From CAZYTX01 sp964650485 (GTDB taxonomy: Bacteria > RBG-13-61-14 > DATKZS01): 30,314 nucleotides of DNA. The stretch's first letter is position 1; every line of letters begins with the position of its first letter. The stretch covers positions 1 to 30,314 of the forward strand of contig CAZYTX010000046.1 of assembly GCA_964650485.1 (NCBI GenBank), given 5' to 3'. The notes under the pieces are model-generated. The model was not told the origin of the DNA, searched no databases, and saw only the letters and a list, made by a program, of their open reading frames with translations. A program made the translations under genes and the position numbers. This document shows positions 7,903 through 15,198 of the stretch, in pieces.

Positions 7903-9528
7903 TCAAGGCTCGGGCTCACCTGCGATTGATCGGCCGGCCACCCGACCGGTGAGTATGCAGTTGGATATGAATGTCCCTTCCAAAGAGTTCTTGCCGTTTA
8001 TTCCTCCGCCCCCGAAGCCAGCGGCCTCTCCCGCGGCATAGAGCCCGGGCACGGGCTCATCGTCCTTGTCCAGCACCCTGCTTTGCAGGTCGGTGCGGAT
8101 GCCTCCCAGGCTCTTCCTGGTGAGCAGCCTGAGCCGCACCGCGATCAGTGGCAGTGCATCCGGGTCGAGTATTGGCTGGAACTTGCAGGTCCTCATCTTG
8201 TCGCTGCCCCACATCCTCACGTGGGCCAGCCTGCGCAACTGGTCGTCGTTGTGGAACTTCATGCCGCGTCCTATCTGGTCGTCGTATCGCCTGATGTCAT
8301 GCTCCATGGCCTCCAGGTCCACGTCATCGCTCCCGGCAAGCGCGTTCATCTTCCCCGCCAGCTCTGGCAGGGAGTCCGCGGTTATGAAGTCATCGGACTC
8401 GCTCATCATCCTCTTCACCAGCGACGGGTTCCCGATGAGGCCCATCTTTACAAGGTCCCGGAACTTCCTGTTGCGTATGAATTCGTTGTGCTCTGCCCCT
8501 GCCATGGCAAGCTCGCGCTTTGCAATCTTCCAGTTTGATACGTGCCACGAGTACTTCTTTTTCTGCCCGCATATAATCCTCACTGCATGGTGGGTGTCGA
8601 AGTAAGCCATGATCGGCTCGGGACCCATGCGCCTGCCGGTGTAGTCCATCCACAGGCCCGAGTAGGGCACCATGACCCGCAGGCCCTCGCCGGGATACCC
8701 GGGAGTGGTGTGGCTTATTCCCTCCGGGTAGTTCCACATGTAGCCCAGGTTGGTTATGACAGCCCCGGCGCTCTCGGCCATGTCCAGGCCCGACCCGTCG
8801 CAGAAAGGGGGACCGCCTACCAGGATGTCGTCTGGAGGCTCGCCCAGCTCCTCGGGCCAGAGCTTTCGCACCCTGTCTATGTTCCCCCCGATCCCTCCGG
8901 AGGCCATCACCACGGCAGGGGCGCCGGCTGTGAACTCCTCCCCGGTCCCCTCGATCTCCCCCCTGCATCCGTTCACAGCGCCGTTGGTCTTTCGGAGCCC
9001 GGCGACCCTGTGCCCGAAGCATAGCTTCAGCTTGTCCGCGTTCCGGTGGCTCAGAAGCAGTTCGATCAGCCTGGTGGTGAGCCAGAAGCCCGTGCCCCAG
9101 ATGATATGGTAGCGGGGGACCGAGTTTCCCGGCCGATAAAAGCCCCGCTCCGGCCACTGCACCGATGGCAGGAACCAGACGCCTTTGTCCCGGACCCACC
9201 TGTAGATGAATTGCTCGCTCCGGTGGCAGTACATCCGGGCCCATTCCCTGGGCAGTGCCTCGCGCTCGGTGAAGCCCGCGGTCTGGCGCCAGTCCTCGAA
9301 GGCGAGCTCAGGGGAGTCCTTTATGCCGAGCAGCCTCTGCAAGGGAGTGCCAATGAGGGACATTCCCCCGAAGGCGGTGATGGCCTGTCCCCCGAACTTC
9401 TCCCTGGGAGCGCGGTCCAGCAGGAGCACGCTCCTGCCGCGGTCCAGGAGCTCGAGCGCGGTCACGATCCCCGCGATGCCGCCGCCGATTACGGCCGCGT
9501 CGGCCTGGTGCTTTTTTTCGGCTGACAT
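7903..9528 (-). CDS. FAD-dependent dehydrogenase (KstD/fumarate-reductase-like flavoprotein)
   Basis: 541 aa. The Rossmann FAD motif GGGIAG is at the N-terminus (DAAVIGGGIAGIVTALELLDRG) followed by an acidic LLLDRAP. GGQAITAFGGMSLIG, GNSVPRYHIIWGTG, MASGGIGGN and a C-terminal GLYAAGEAAGFGGGGINGKNSLEGTFI are those of the FAD-binding dehydrogenase group related to 3-ketosteroid delta-1-dehydrogenase and fumarate reductase flavoproteins (length about 550). Substrate unknown. Start at 9528 is chosen because AAGGAG lies six bases upstream; longer in-frame starts (9561, 9570) lack one. No signal peptide, so cytoplasmic. Divergent from the hydroxyacid dehydrogenase gene across an 88-bp AT-rich spacer. 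Confidence 0.88.
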   Translation of the reverse strand: MSAEKKHQADAAVIGGGIAGIVTALELLDRGRSVLLLDRAPREKFGGQAITAFGGMSLIGTPLQRLLGIKDSPELAFEDWRQTAGFTEREALPREWARMYCHRSEQFIYRWVRDKGVWFLPSVQWPERGFYRPGNSVPRYHIIWGTGFWLTTRLIELLLSHRNADKLKLCFGHRVAGLRKTNGAVNGCRGEIEGTGEEFTAGAPAVVMASGGIGGNIDRVRKLWPEELGEPPDDILVGGPPFCDGSGLDMAESAGAVITNLGYMWNYPEGISHTTPGYPGEGLRVMVPYSGLWMDYTGRRMGPEPIMAYFDTHHAVRIICGQKKKYSWHVSNWKIAKRELAMAGAEHNEFIRNRKFRDLVKMGLIGNPSLVKRMMSESDDFITADSLPELAGKMNALAGSDDVDLEAMEHDIRRYDDQIGRGMKFHNDDQLRRLAHVRMWGSDKMRTCKFQPILDPDALPLIAVRLRLLTRKSLGGIRTDLQSRVLDKDDEPVPGLYAAGEAAGFGGGGINGKNSLEGTFISNCILTGRVAGRSIAGEPEP

Positions 9529-9553
9529 TTTATACTCCTTGAGCCGGGTCCAT

Positions 9554-9582
9554 TTGTTCATAGTTATCACATATCATATTAT
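9554..9582 (+). promoter_or_regulatory. Promoter of the 2-hydroxyacid dehydrogenase gene
   Basis: TTGTTC (9554-9559), 17-bp spacer, TATTAT (9577-9582); the start codon is 34 bp downstream with AAAGGAGG at 9604-9611. On the other strand TTAACA (9591-9596) and TATGTG (9568-9573), also 17 bp apart, could drive the flavoprotein gene, so the two promoters would overlap face to face. Confidence 0.5.
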
Positions 9583-9616
9583 CTCTTGCCTGTTAATATA
9601 CACAAAGGAGGAACCC

Positions 9617-10600
9617 ATGGGCAAATGGGATGCGCTTGTCACCCGCCGTCTACCAAAGGCGGGCATGGAGCTTATAGCAAAGGAATGCGAGGTGCGGCTG
9701 TGGGAAGAAGAACGGCCGATCCCCCGTGAAGATCTGACAGCCATGGCCCCGGGGGTCCAGGGCATTGTGTGCCTGCTCTCGGACGGGATTGATAAAGAGG
9801 TGATGGACTCGGCAGGGGAGGGGCTCAAGGTGGTCTCGACCATGGCGGTGGGTTTTGACAACATTGACGTGGAAGAAGCCACCCGCAGGGGAATAGTGGT
9901 GGGCCACACCCCTGGCGTTCTTACCGAGGCCACTGCGGACCTTGCCTGGGCCTTGATGCTGGCCGCTGCAAGGAGAATGACCGAGGGGGACCGCATGATG
10001 CGGCAGACCGGGTTCCGGGGATGGAGTCCCACCATGCTGCTGGGCCTGGACTTTTTCGGCAAGACCCTGGGCATAGTGGGCATGGGAAAGATCGGGTCGG
10101 CAGTGTCAAGGCGCGCAGGAGGTTTCGGCATGAAAGTGATCTACCACAACAGGAGCCGCCTGCCCGAGGAGCGTGAGTGGGAGTCGGGAGCCGGCTACGT
10201 GACCAGGGATGAGCTTATACAGAGTTCTGACTTCATATCGCTGCACTGTCCCCTGAACAAGGAGAGCCGTCACATGATCGGAAGCCGCGAGCTCAGGATG
10301 ATGAAGCCATCCGTGTGCCTCATAAACGTTGCCCGCGGTCCGGTGGTGGACGAGTCCGCGCTGGTGGATGCGCTAAAGAATAAGACCGTCGCCGCCGCGG
10401 GGCTGGACGTGTACGAGCGGGAGCCCGAGCTGGCCCCGGGCCTTGCCGAACTCGACAACGTGGTGCTCGCCCCTCACCTTGGCAGCGCAACCGTCGAGAC
10501 CAGGACCACCATGGCCGAGATGACCGCCAGGAACCTGATCGCCGGCCTCAAGGGCGAGGTCCCGCAGTGGTGCGTGAACCCGGGGGCCATTGCATCATAG
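9617..10600 (+). CDS. D-isomer-specific 2-hydroxyacid dehydrogenase (glyoxylate/hydroxypyruvate reductase type)
   Basis: 327 aa. NAD(P)-binding GMGKIG at 155-160; catalytic Arg240 (INVARG), Glu269 (YEREPE) and His287 (LAPHLGSA). The overall sequence is that of GyaR-type glyoxylate reductase / D-glycerate dehydrogenase. After the second beta strand the residues are HNRSR (177-181) without the acidic residue that selects NADH, so NADPH is the more likely cofactor (inference). Start is the ATG with AAAGGAGGAACCC upstream; open frame continues far upstream but without a ribosome binding site. Stands alone, transcribed away from the flavoprotein. Confidence 0.93.
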   Translation: MGKWDALVTRRLPKAGMELIAKECEVRLWEEERPIPREDLTAMAPGVQGIVCLLSDGIDKEVMDSAGEGLKVVSTMAVGFDNIDVEEATRRGIVVGHTPGVLTEATADLAWALMLAAARRMTEGDRMMRQTGFRGWSPTMLLGLDFFGKTLGIVGMGKIGSAVSRRAGGFGMKVIYHNRSRLPEEREWESGAGYVTRDELIQSSDFISLHCPLNKESRHMIGSRELRMMKPSVCLINVARGPVVDESALVDALKNKTVAAAGLDVYEREPELAPGLAELDNVVLAPHLGSATVETRTTMAEMTARNLIAGLKGEVPQWCVNPGAIAS

Positions 10601-10640
10601 ACGCCAAGGGGACCGAGTAAGCCAAGGGCGCCAAGAAAAT
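10601..10640 (+). repeat. Purine-rich CGCCAAGG-type degenerate repeat
   Basis: Starts on the base after the stop codon of the hydroxyacid dehydrogenase: ACGCCAAGGGG, AAGCCAAGGGCGCCAAGAAA. Units of CGCCAAGG/GCCAAGGG with interruptions, purine-rich on the coding strand. Related tracts occur at 17-31, 146-175, 13106-13124, 27062-27095, 27141-27170, 27201-27226, 27451-27480 and 29800-29842. Confidence 0.7.
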
Positions 10641-11169
10641 CATGATTATTTTTGAACCGATATGTTAAAGAAAAAGATTTTCTCCCTTTATGCTTGAAAT
10701 CCTGAACTTTAGAACTTTTATTAATTCAAGTCACTTGATTCCATAACTTTCAGGGGAGGCCGGGGTCAATTTTATCCAGTTTGCGACCGGACCATAAACT
10801 TGATGAAATTCGCGGCGCGATATGGAGTGCGGCAGCCCTACGGGTCCACGTGCTTGCTGCCGCTTTGGATCGGGGAGCTTGCTCCCCGGAAAGTGCGGGC
10901 CGCCGCCGGCAAGCTGGCGGCTCGAAAAAGCGAAAGCAAGTCCTACGGACCCTGCGTGGCTTTCGCACTCCCAAAAAAGTTCTAAAGTTCAGCCTTTTAA
11001 CACGGCCTTCTTTATTATCGGCCGAAGGTCCAAAGGCGACTCGACTTACATGGGCCAGATCACGTGGTTGTCATAGTATGAGAGTGCAGCAATTTAACAA
11101 GTGCCGTTGACAGCGCAGGGTCTTAACCTCCTTTTACATCAATAGACGCGCCTGCTTTATGTTATGCGC
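10641..11169. other. Gene-free spacer holding a palindromic element
   Basis: No recognisable gene on either strand. 10641-10702 is AT-rich; 10703-10991 is the palindromic element listed separately; 10992-11169 contains a CGGCC...GGCCG inverted repeat near 11002-11025 and nothing else I can identify. It lies between a plus-strand gene ending at 10600 and a minus-strand gene ending at 11170, so it is a convergent spacer. Confidence 0.6.
10703..10991. mobile_element. MITE-like mosaic of hairpins with 17-bp terminal inverted repeats
   Basis: The ends TGAACTTTAGAACTTTT (10703-10719) and its exact reverse complement (10975-10991) are inverted. Inside, GGAGTGCG near 10824 and CGCACTCC near 10964 form a second inverted pair, enclosing four successive hairpins: GCGGCAG/CTGCCGC, CGGGGAGC/GCTCCCCG, a CCGCC...GGCGG stem, and GCGAAAGC/GCTTTCGC. 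The loops of the outer two each carry CCTACGG. There is no coding capacity. I see no target duplication. The end motif also occurs singly at 5081-5097 (16 of 17). Confidence 0.6.
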
Positions 11170-11739
11170 TCACCTGCGCGGTCCCCTTCCACCGCGCCAG
11201 GCCTTTAGGTACGCGTTCTGTCCGGTGGCTTCCTCGAACGCGTAGTCAACCACCTGGTCCCAGTTCTTCTCTCGTCTTTCCATCACCTCTTTCATACGTG
11301 CGAGCCTCTCCTCCAGCTCCTTGATACGCTTCTTGTTCTCCTCGTGCTGGACCTTGAGCTCCTTTTCTATCAGGGGCCGCAGCTCCTTCTCGATCTTCTG
11401 CTTTGTCTCCTCGTCGTCTGTCCCCCTGTACTTGATGGATAGCTCGCGTATCTTTTCGAGCCTTTCATATCGCTCCGGGGCATCCTGTTTCAGCCTCTCC
11501 AGGCGCCTTTGTTTTGCGTTCATCCTCCTGTTCATGTCGCCGGGGCCCGCTCCTTTGCGCATGCCCGGACCCTTGTCAGGCCCGGGGCCCCGGTCATACC
11601 CCGGTCCGCCGGGAAAGCGTATCCAGTCGAGCTCCTCCGCGGGTGGCTCGTCCTTGGCCAGGGCTTTGGCGCCCAGGACCCCCATGACCAGGGCGGCGCC
11701 CACCATCACAATCGCAACGCAAAAACCAATTCTTTTCAT
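11170..11739 (-). CDS. Exported Gly/Pro-rich coiled-coil protein of the sigma-factor operon
   Basis: 189 aa, family not recognised. Residues 1-28 are a signal peptide (MKRIGFCVAIVMVGAALVMGVLGAKALA is its extent, ending ALAKD). Residues about 42-68 are rich in Gly, Pro and charged residues (GGPGYDRGPGPDKG), then 70-165 is a long Lys/Glu/Arg-rich amphipathic helix region likely to form coiled coil. It is 27 bp after the anti-sigma gene with AAGGAGG ahead of the ATG. Position and composition recall small periplasmic sensor proteins (CpxP/heavy-metal-sensor-like) encoded with ECF sigma factors, but no motif proves that. Confidence 0.75.
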   Translation of the reverse strand: MKRIGFCVAIVMVGAALVMGVLGAKALAKDEPPAEELDWIRFPGGPGYDRGPGPDKGPGMRKGAGPGDMNRRMNAKQRRLERLKQDAPERYERLEKIRELSIKYRGTDDEETKQKIEKELRPLIEKELKVQHEENKKRIKELEERLARMKEVMERREKNWDQVVDYAFEEATGQNAYLKAWRGGRGPRR

Positions 11740-11766
11740 TTTAAGCCTCCTTTTGATTAATGGTAC

Positions 11767-12483
11767 TCAGGTGCTCCTGCCCGTCTCCAGGCCGGGAAGC
11801 AGTGGTATGAGCTCGTATTCCACGGGCTCATCACTATAATCCGAATCGTATTGAAGGACGTCCTCGTCAGGAACGCCGTAATCCACGGCCAGGGACTGCT
11901 CCAGGTCGAGCATGGAGAGTTCGATCCCGGAGATGGTCTCCTGTTGCGGGAAGATCATATCCAGGGGGCCCTCTCCGGTGTCCGTCTCATCGATCTCATC
12001 AAAAGATGATTCCAGGCTTGCGAGCTCATCGCTTACGCCCGAGACCCAGGCGGGAACGCGCTTACTCCCCTCGTCCGGAAAAAACCGGTGCCCGGCAACA
12101 AGGTATATGGATAAAACCAGCAGGACCGCAATGCCTGCCAGTGCCCACCTGAACGCCGGCCCGGTGCCGGTGAGCAGCCGCTTTAAAGAGCTTCCTCCGG
12201 CCGGGGAGGAGCTCTCTTTGACCTTAAGCTTGTCAGCGGCCTCTGCCCGAAGCTTGTCAGCGGCCTCTGCCCGGAGCCTCTGCATTACGAGCTCGCCGGG
12301 CTGGACAAGGCCAGCAATTTTCGCGGCTTTCCTCACATCGGCCACGCCGGCAAGGAAGTCCCTGCACCCGGGGCAGGCTTTCACGTGCTCCTCCATGTCC
12401 CGGTCATCGAGCTCGCCAAAGGCAAAGAGCAGGAGCCTCTCTTGTTTGTACCTGCCGCAGCCTTTCATCTCTTCCCCCTTCAT
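11767..12483 (-). CDS. Membrane anti-sigma factor with N-terminal zinc finger
   Basis: 238 aa. Cys9, His33, Cys37 and Cys40 form the HxxxCxxC zinc-binding anti-sigma (zf-HC2) module; one transmembrane helix at about 112-131 separates it from an acidic 105-residue outer domain. It should hold the ECF sigma factor at the membrane until a signal arrives. Its ATG overlaps the sigma stop codon (ATGA); GGAGG precedes it. An alternative ATG at codon 6 also has a purine-rich lead. Residues 71-86 are an exact tandem repeat (RAEAADKL twice) from two identical 24-bp units. Confidence 0.88.
   Translation of the reverse strand: MKGEEMKGCGRYKQERLLLFAFGELDDRDMEEHVKACPGCRDFLAGVADVRKAAKIAGLVQPGELVMQRLRAEAADKLRAEAADKLKVKESSSPAGGSSLKRLLTGTGPAFRWALAGIAVLLVLSIYLVAGHRFFPDEGSKRVPAWVSGVSDELASLESSFDEIDETDTGEGPLDMIFPQQETISGIELSMLDLEQSLAVDYGVPDEDVLQYDSDYSDEPVEYELIPLLPGLETGRST
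12226..12273 (-). repeat. Two identical 24-bp tandem units inside the anti-sigma gene
   Basis: 12226-12249 and 12250-12273 are identical base for base and each encode RAEAADKL in the linker before the membrane helix. Perfect identity at synonymous sites shows a recent duplication and a possible site of length variation. Confidence 0.9.
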
Positions 12484-13028
12484 GTTCCATCCTCCGAAAG
12501 GTAGGAGAGCTCTGATTTAAGCCTTTTCATTGCCAGGTGCATGCGCCCCAGCACCGTGTTCAACTTGCTGCCGGTGACCTTTGCAATCTGCTTGAAGCTC
12601 AAATCACCGTACTCTCTCAGCAAATACACCTCCCTCTGCTCGGGCGGAAGCGCGTCCAGCGCCTTTGATACCGCGCGCCTGACCTCGCTTTCCGAGACCT
12701 CGGACTCCGGGTCAGGCAGTGGAGAGGGCACTGTCTCGTCATCCAGGGGCAGGGGGTTTTTCCCGGACCTTCTCAGGTGGTCCCTGCACAGGTTGGTGGC
12801 AATAGCATAGACCCACGGGGAGAATTTCTTTTCCATCCTGAAGTCCCCTGCATGGCTCAGCACCCTGCTGAAGGTCTCCTGGAATATGTCCTCCGAGTCG
12901 GCCATGCTGCCCACCATCCTTAAAATCACCGTGAAAAGCGGACCCTTGTACCTTTGCAACAGCTCCTCGAAGCCGCGCTCGTCTCCGGACAGGTAGTCTT
13001 TTAACAGCTCTTCGTCGCTGGTCTTCAT
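12480..13028 (-). CDS. RNA polymerase ECF-type sigma factor (sigma-70 family)
   Basis: 182 aa. Region 2 spans about 20-87 (SEDIFQETFSRVL and FSPWVYAIATNLCRDHLRR, the -10 recognition and melting part); region 4 spans about 118-172 (LPPEQREVYLLREYGDLSFKQIAKV, then SKLNTVLGRMHLAMKRLKSEL). There is no region 1 or 3, as in all ECF factors. AGGGG stands six bases before the ATG. First gene of a three-gene operon with its anti-sigma factor and an exported protein, which suggests envelope-stress or metal-response control. Confidence 0.93.
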   Translation of the reverse strand: MKTSDEELLKDYLSGDERGFEELLQRYKGPLFTVILRMVGSMADSEDIFQETFSRVLSHAGDFRMEKKFSPWVYAIATNLCRDHLRRSGKNPLPLDDETVPSPLPDPESEVSESEVRRAVSKALDALPPEQREVYLLREYGDLSFKQIAKVTGSKLNTVLGRMHLAMKRLKSELSYLSEDGT

Positions 13029-13114
13029 TAAAGGCCCCTGGGGTCCGCCTCTTCTCGATCCGGCTTCATACCTTAATACGAAAAAAAGGGGGATTTATTG
13101 AATAAAGACACCAA

Positions 13115-13144
13115 GAGCGCAAAGGATTATATCGCTTTGCGCTC
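13115..13144. repeat. Perfect 10-bp-stem hairpin made of the GCAAAG repeat
   Basis: GAGCGCAAAG (13115-13124), ten-base loop, CTTTGCGCTC (13135-13144). It lies 27 bp past the stop of the RNA-binding protein gene and before the sigma gene on the same strand, and could act as its terminator although no long T run follows directly. The left arm continues a GACACCAAGAGCGCAAAGG tract. Confidence 0.65.
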
Positions 13145-13170
13145 TCCAGGTGGGCAGATAAATGGCTTTT

Positions 13171-13449
13171 CTACCAGCGGCGGTCGCGGTCCTTGGACTT
13201 CTTCTCGTGGGCGAGGCTCACGCGCAGCTCCCTGCCGTCAAGCTCGGTCCCGTTCATGGCCTCGATCGCGCTCTTTGCCTCCTCCTCGCTGCTGAACTCG
13301 ATGAAGCCGAACCCGCGTGATCTGCCGGTCTCCCGGTCGGTTATTATCTTGCAGTCAACAACCGACCTTCCGTCCTTCTCAAAGGACTCTTTGAGCAGCT
13401 CTTCCGTGGTCTTGTAGGAAATATTTCCCACGTATAGACGGCGCGCCAT
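13171..13449 (-). CDS. Single-RRM RNA-binding protein (RbpA/Rbp-like)
   Basis: 92 aa with one RNA recognition motif: RNP2 LYVGNI at 5-10 and RNP1 RGFGFIEF at 45-52, then a short basic tail (HEKKSKDRDRRW). Bacterial proteins of this class (cyanobacterial Rbp-like) bind U-rich single-stranded RNA and are often cold-induced. The ATG at 13449 has AAAGGAGAGTGTG ahead of it; extension upstream to 13626 is open but unlike the family. It is monocistronic with its own strong promoter and a leader of about 170 nt. Confidence 0.92.
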   Translation of the reverse strand: MARRLYVGNISYKTTEELLKESFEKDGRSVVDCKIITDRETGRSRGFGFIEFSSEEEAKSAIEAMNGTELDGRELRVSLAHEKKSKDRDRRW

Positions 13450-13783
13450 CACACTCTCCTTTCCGTTCGTCCGAACAGGGTCAAAAGGGTCCAACCTTCC
13501 CTCCGGGCCGCGATCCAGAGGCGCGAGATCATATGCAAACCGGAACCAACCCTTCGGGAAAACGAAAAGGATGTCCGCGCCTGCACCGCCCGGCAATATC
13601 CTCGCGGCAAACTTACCGGACAACATATAATCTAGCCAAGCTCGATTAGATTGTCAAATCCGGGGGCTGCCCGCCGGGATTTACTACGTGGGAATCTAAT
13701 ATGCATTGATTTATATTTCAAGTGGCTGCTCCTTTTCCATCTTTCTAACCCTTGCGATTGCATGCTATCATTGGCAAAAGGAA
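13450..13783. other. Divergent spacer: long leader and promoter of the RNA-binding protein gene
   Basis: 334 bp. 13450-13622 is the probable 5' untranslated leader of the RNA-binding protein; 13629-13657 its promoter; 13655-13681 an imperfect palindrome (AAATCC ... GGATTT ends). 13682-13783 precedes the plus-strand sulfatase gene and shows no clear promoter. Confidence 0.55.
13629..13657 (-). promoter_or_regulatory. Sigma-70 type promoter of the RNA-binding protein gene
   Basis: On the minus strand TTGACA (13652-13657), exactly 17 bp, then TAGATT (13629-13634) continuing as TAGATTATAT. The -35 is perfect consensus. Transcription from about 13622 gives a leader near 170 nt. A palindrome (13655-13681) directly overlaps the -35 end and might be an operator. 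Confidence 0.7.
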
Positions 13784-15178
13784 ATGGAATCCGCGTTTAA
13801 ATCACTTGCCCTGTGCGCGGTGATGACCCTGGCGCTTTCCTTCGTCTCCTGTAGCAAGGGAGAGCATGAGGAGAACACCAGCCGTCCAAATGTCATCCTG
13901 TTGCTTATAGATGCTCTCCGGGCCGACCGGCTGGGCTGCTACGGGCACAGACGCGATACCTCGCCCGGCCTGGACTTGATGAGCCGCAAAGGCCTCCTGT
14001 TCAAGAAAGCATTCTCCCACTCCAGTCACACCAAGCTGTCCGTGGCAGCCCTTTTGAGCGGCCTGGTCCCGCCTTCCAACGGGGTGCGGAGGGCCGCGGA
14101 GGTGGACGAGCTCTTTGACAGAGAGGGCAGGGTGACCTCGGACGTGCTCCCAAGGGGGATCAACACCCTTGCCGAGGTCCTCTCAAAGAGCGGCTACGAG
14201 ACCGCGGCCCTGATAACAAACCCCCACATCATGGGCCGGATGGGGTTTTCCCAGGGGTTCGAGACATACCGCTACCTGGGCGCCGGGGCCACTGCCAGGC
14301 TGGTCAACGCCCAGGTCCTGGGGTGGATCGAGAGCAACGGGCAAAGGCCGTTCTTCCTCTACGTCCACTACATGGACGTGCACGCGCCTTACAGGCCGCA
14401 GCCGCCTTTTGACCGGCGCTTTACAATGGGTCTTGACGGCGCAAGGCCCATATGGAAGAACGGGCCTTATAACAAGGAGCCCACTCCGGCGCAGGTGGAC
14501 TACACAAAGGCGCTCTACGACGGGCAGATAGCCTACTGGGACTCGGAGTTCCAGGAGCTCATGCTGGTGCTGGACCAGAAGGCCCTGCTTGCGAACACAC
14601 TGGTGATCGTGACCTCGGACCACGGCGACGAGTTCTACGAGCACGGGGGTTTCGGGCACGGGTACACCTGCTACGAGGAGATGGTCCGCGTGCCTCTCAT
14701 CATGAGCTGGAGGAACGTCATACCCGAGGGGACGGTGCGCCAAGACGCGGCATCCCTTGTTGACCTCGCTCCCACCATAGCCCGGCTCGCCGGCGCTGAT
14801 GCATGCGATCCTGGCTTCCAGGGCCGGGACCTGTTCGAGCACGGCTTTTCCGGCCCCTCCCGGATCGAGTTCTGGAGACATGCGGACTCGTATCCGGTCT
14901 ACGCCGAGACCTTCTACGGCAGGGCGCCCAGGTGCATAAGGACGAGAGATAAGAAGCTCGTCGTGAATGAAAAGGACGGCACAAGAGAGCTCTATCTTCT
15001 TGCCGGGGACCCTGGAGAGAACAATAATGCTGCCCGGGAACAAGGGGACCGGCACGACCGGCTATGGGAAGAGCTCGATATGCTCATGCGAAAACAGCCC
15101 GAGGCAAAGGCCCGGCGGAAGGAGCTTGACCGGGAGGCGATAAAGGAGCTCGAGGGCCTGGGATACTTAAACCCGTGA
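13784..15178 (+). CDS. Sulfatase-fold (alkaline phosphatase superfamily) exported protein, probable lipoprotein
   Basis: 464 aa. Signal sequence with Cys23 in LSFVSC, a weak lipobox. PNVILLLIDALRADRLGCYG carries the metal-binding Asp; TSDHGDEFYEHGGFGHG carries further metal ligands. The position of the formylglycine cysteine reads SSHTKLSVAALLSG, so the nucleophile would be Thr83; this is the pattern of phospho- or phosphoglycerol-transferases and phosphatases rather than true sulfatases. The chosen ATG has AAAAGGAA closely ahead; a TTG at 13706 would add 26 residues without a better site. A second enzyme of this superfamily is at 17704-19785. Confidence 0.87.
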   Translation: MESAFKSLALCAVMTLALSFVSCSKGEHEENTSRPNVILLLIDALRADRLGCYGHRRDTSPGLDLMSRKGLLFKKAFSHSSHTKLSVAALLSGLVPPSNGVRRAAEVDELFDREGRVTSDVLPRGINTLAEVLSKSGYETAALITNPHIMGRMGFSQGFETYRYLGAGATARLVNAQVLGWIESNGQRPFFLYVHYMDVHAPYRPQPPFDRRFTMGLDGARPIWKNGPYNKEPTPAQVDYTKALYDGQIAYWDSEFQELMLVLDQKALLANTLVIVTSDHGDEFYEHGGFGHGYTCYEEMVRVPLIMSWRNVIPEGTVRQDAASLVDLAPTIARLAGADACDPGFQGRDLFEHGFSGPSRIEFWRHADSYPVYAETFYGRAPRCIRTRDKKLVVNEKDGTRELYLLAGDPGENNNAAREQGDRHDRLWEELDMLMRKQPEAKARRKELDREAIKELEGLGYLNP

Positions 15179-15198
15179 ATTGAGGGAGAAGAGGAGTC

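Noticed and set aside
9206..9616. Upstream extension of the hydroxyacid dehydrogenase frame
   Set aside because: It runs antisense through the flavoprotein gene; the ATG at 9617 has a strong ribosome binding site and begins where the family begins.
10816..10980. CRISPR array or tRNA cluster suggested by regular hairpins
   Set aside because: There are no equal-length repeats with unique spacers, and no cloverleaf or CCA end; the hairpins differ from each other in sequence and size.
11000..11110. Possible riboswitch in the convergent spacer
   Set aside because: I tried the c-di-GMP (GEMM-I) consensus and found no match; cobalamin was only glanced at, and the spacer lies between the 3' ends of two genes, where a riboswitch has nothing to control.
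13706..13783. N-terminal extension of the sulfatase-fold gene from a TTG
   Set aside because: It has no ribosome binding site and puts a Cys/aromatic-rich segment before a good signal peptide that starts at 13784.
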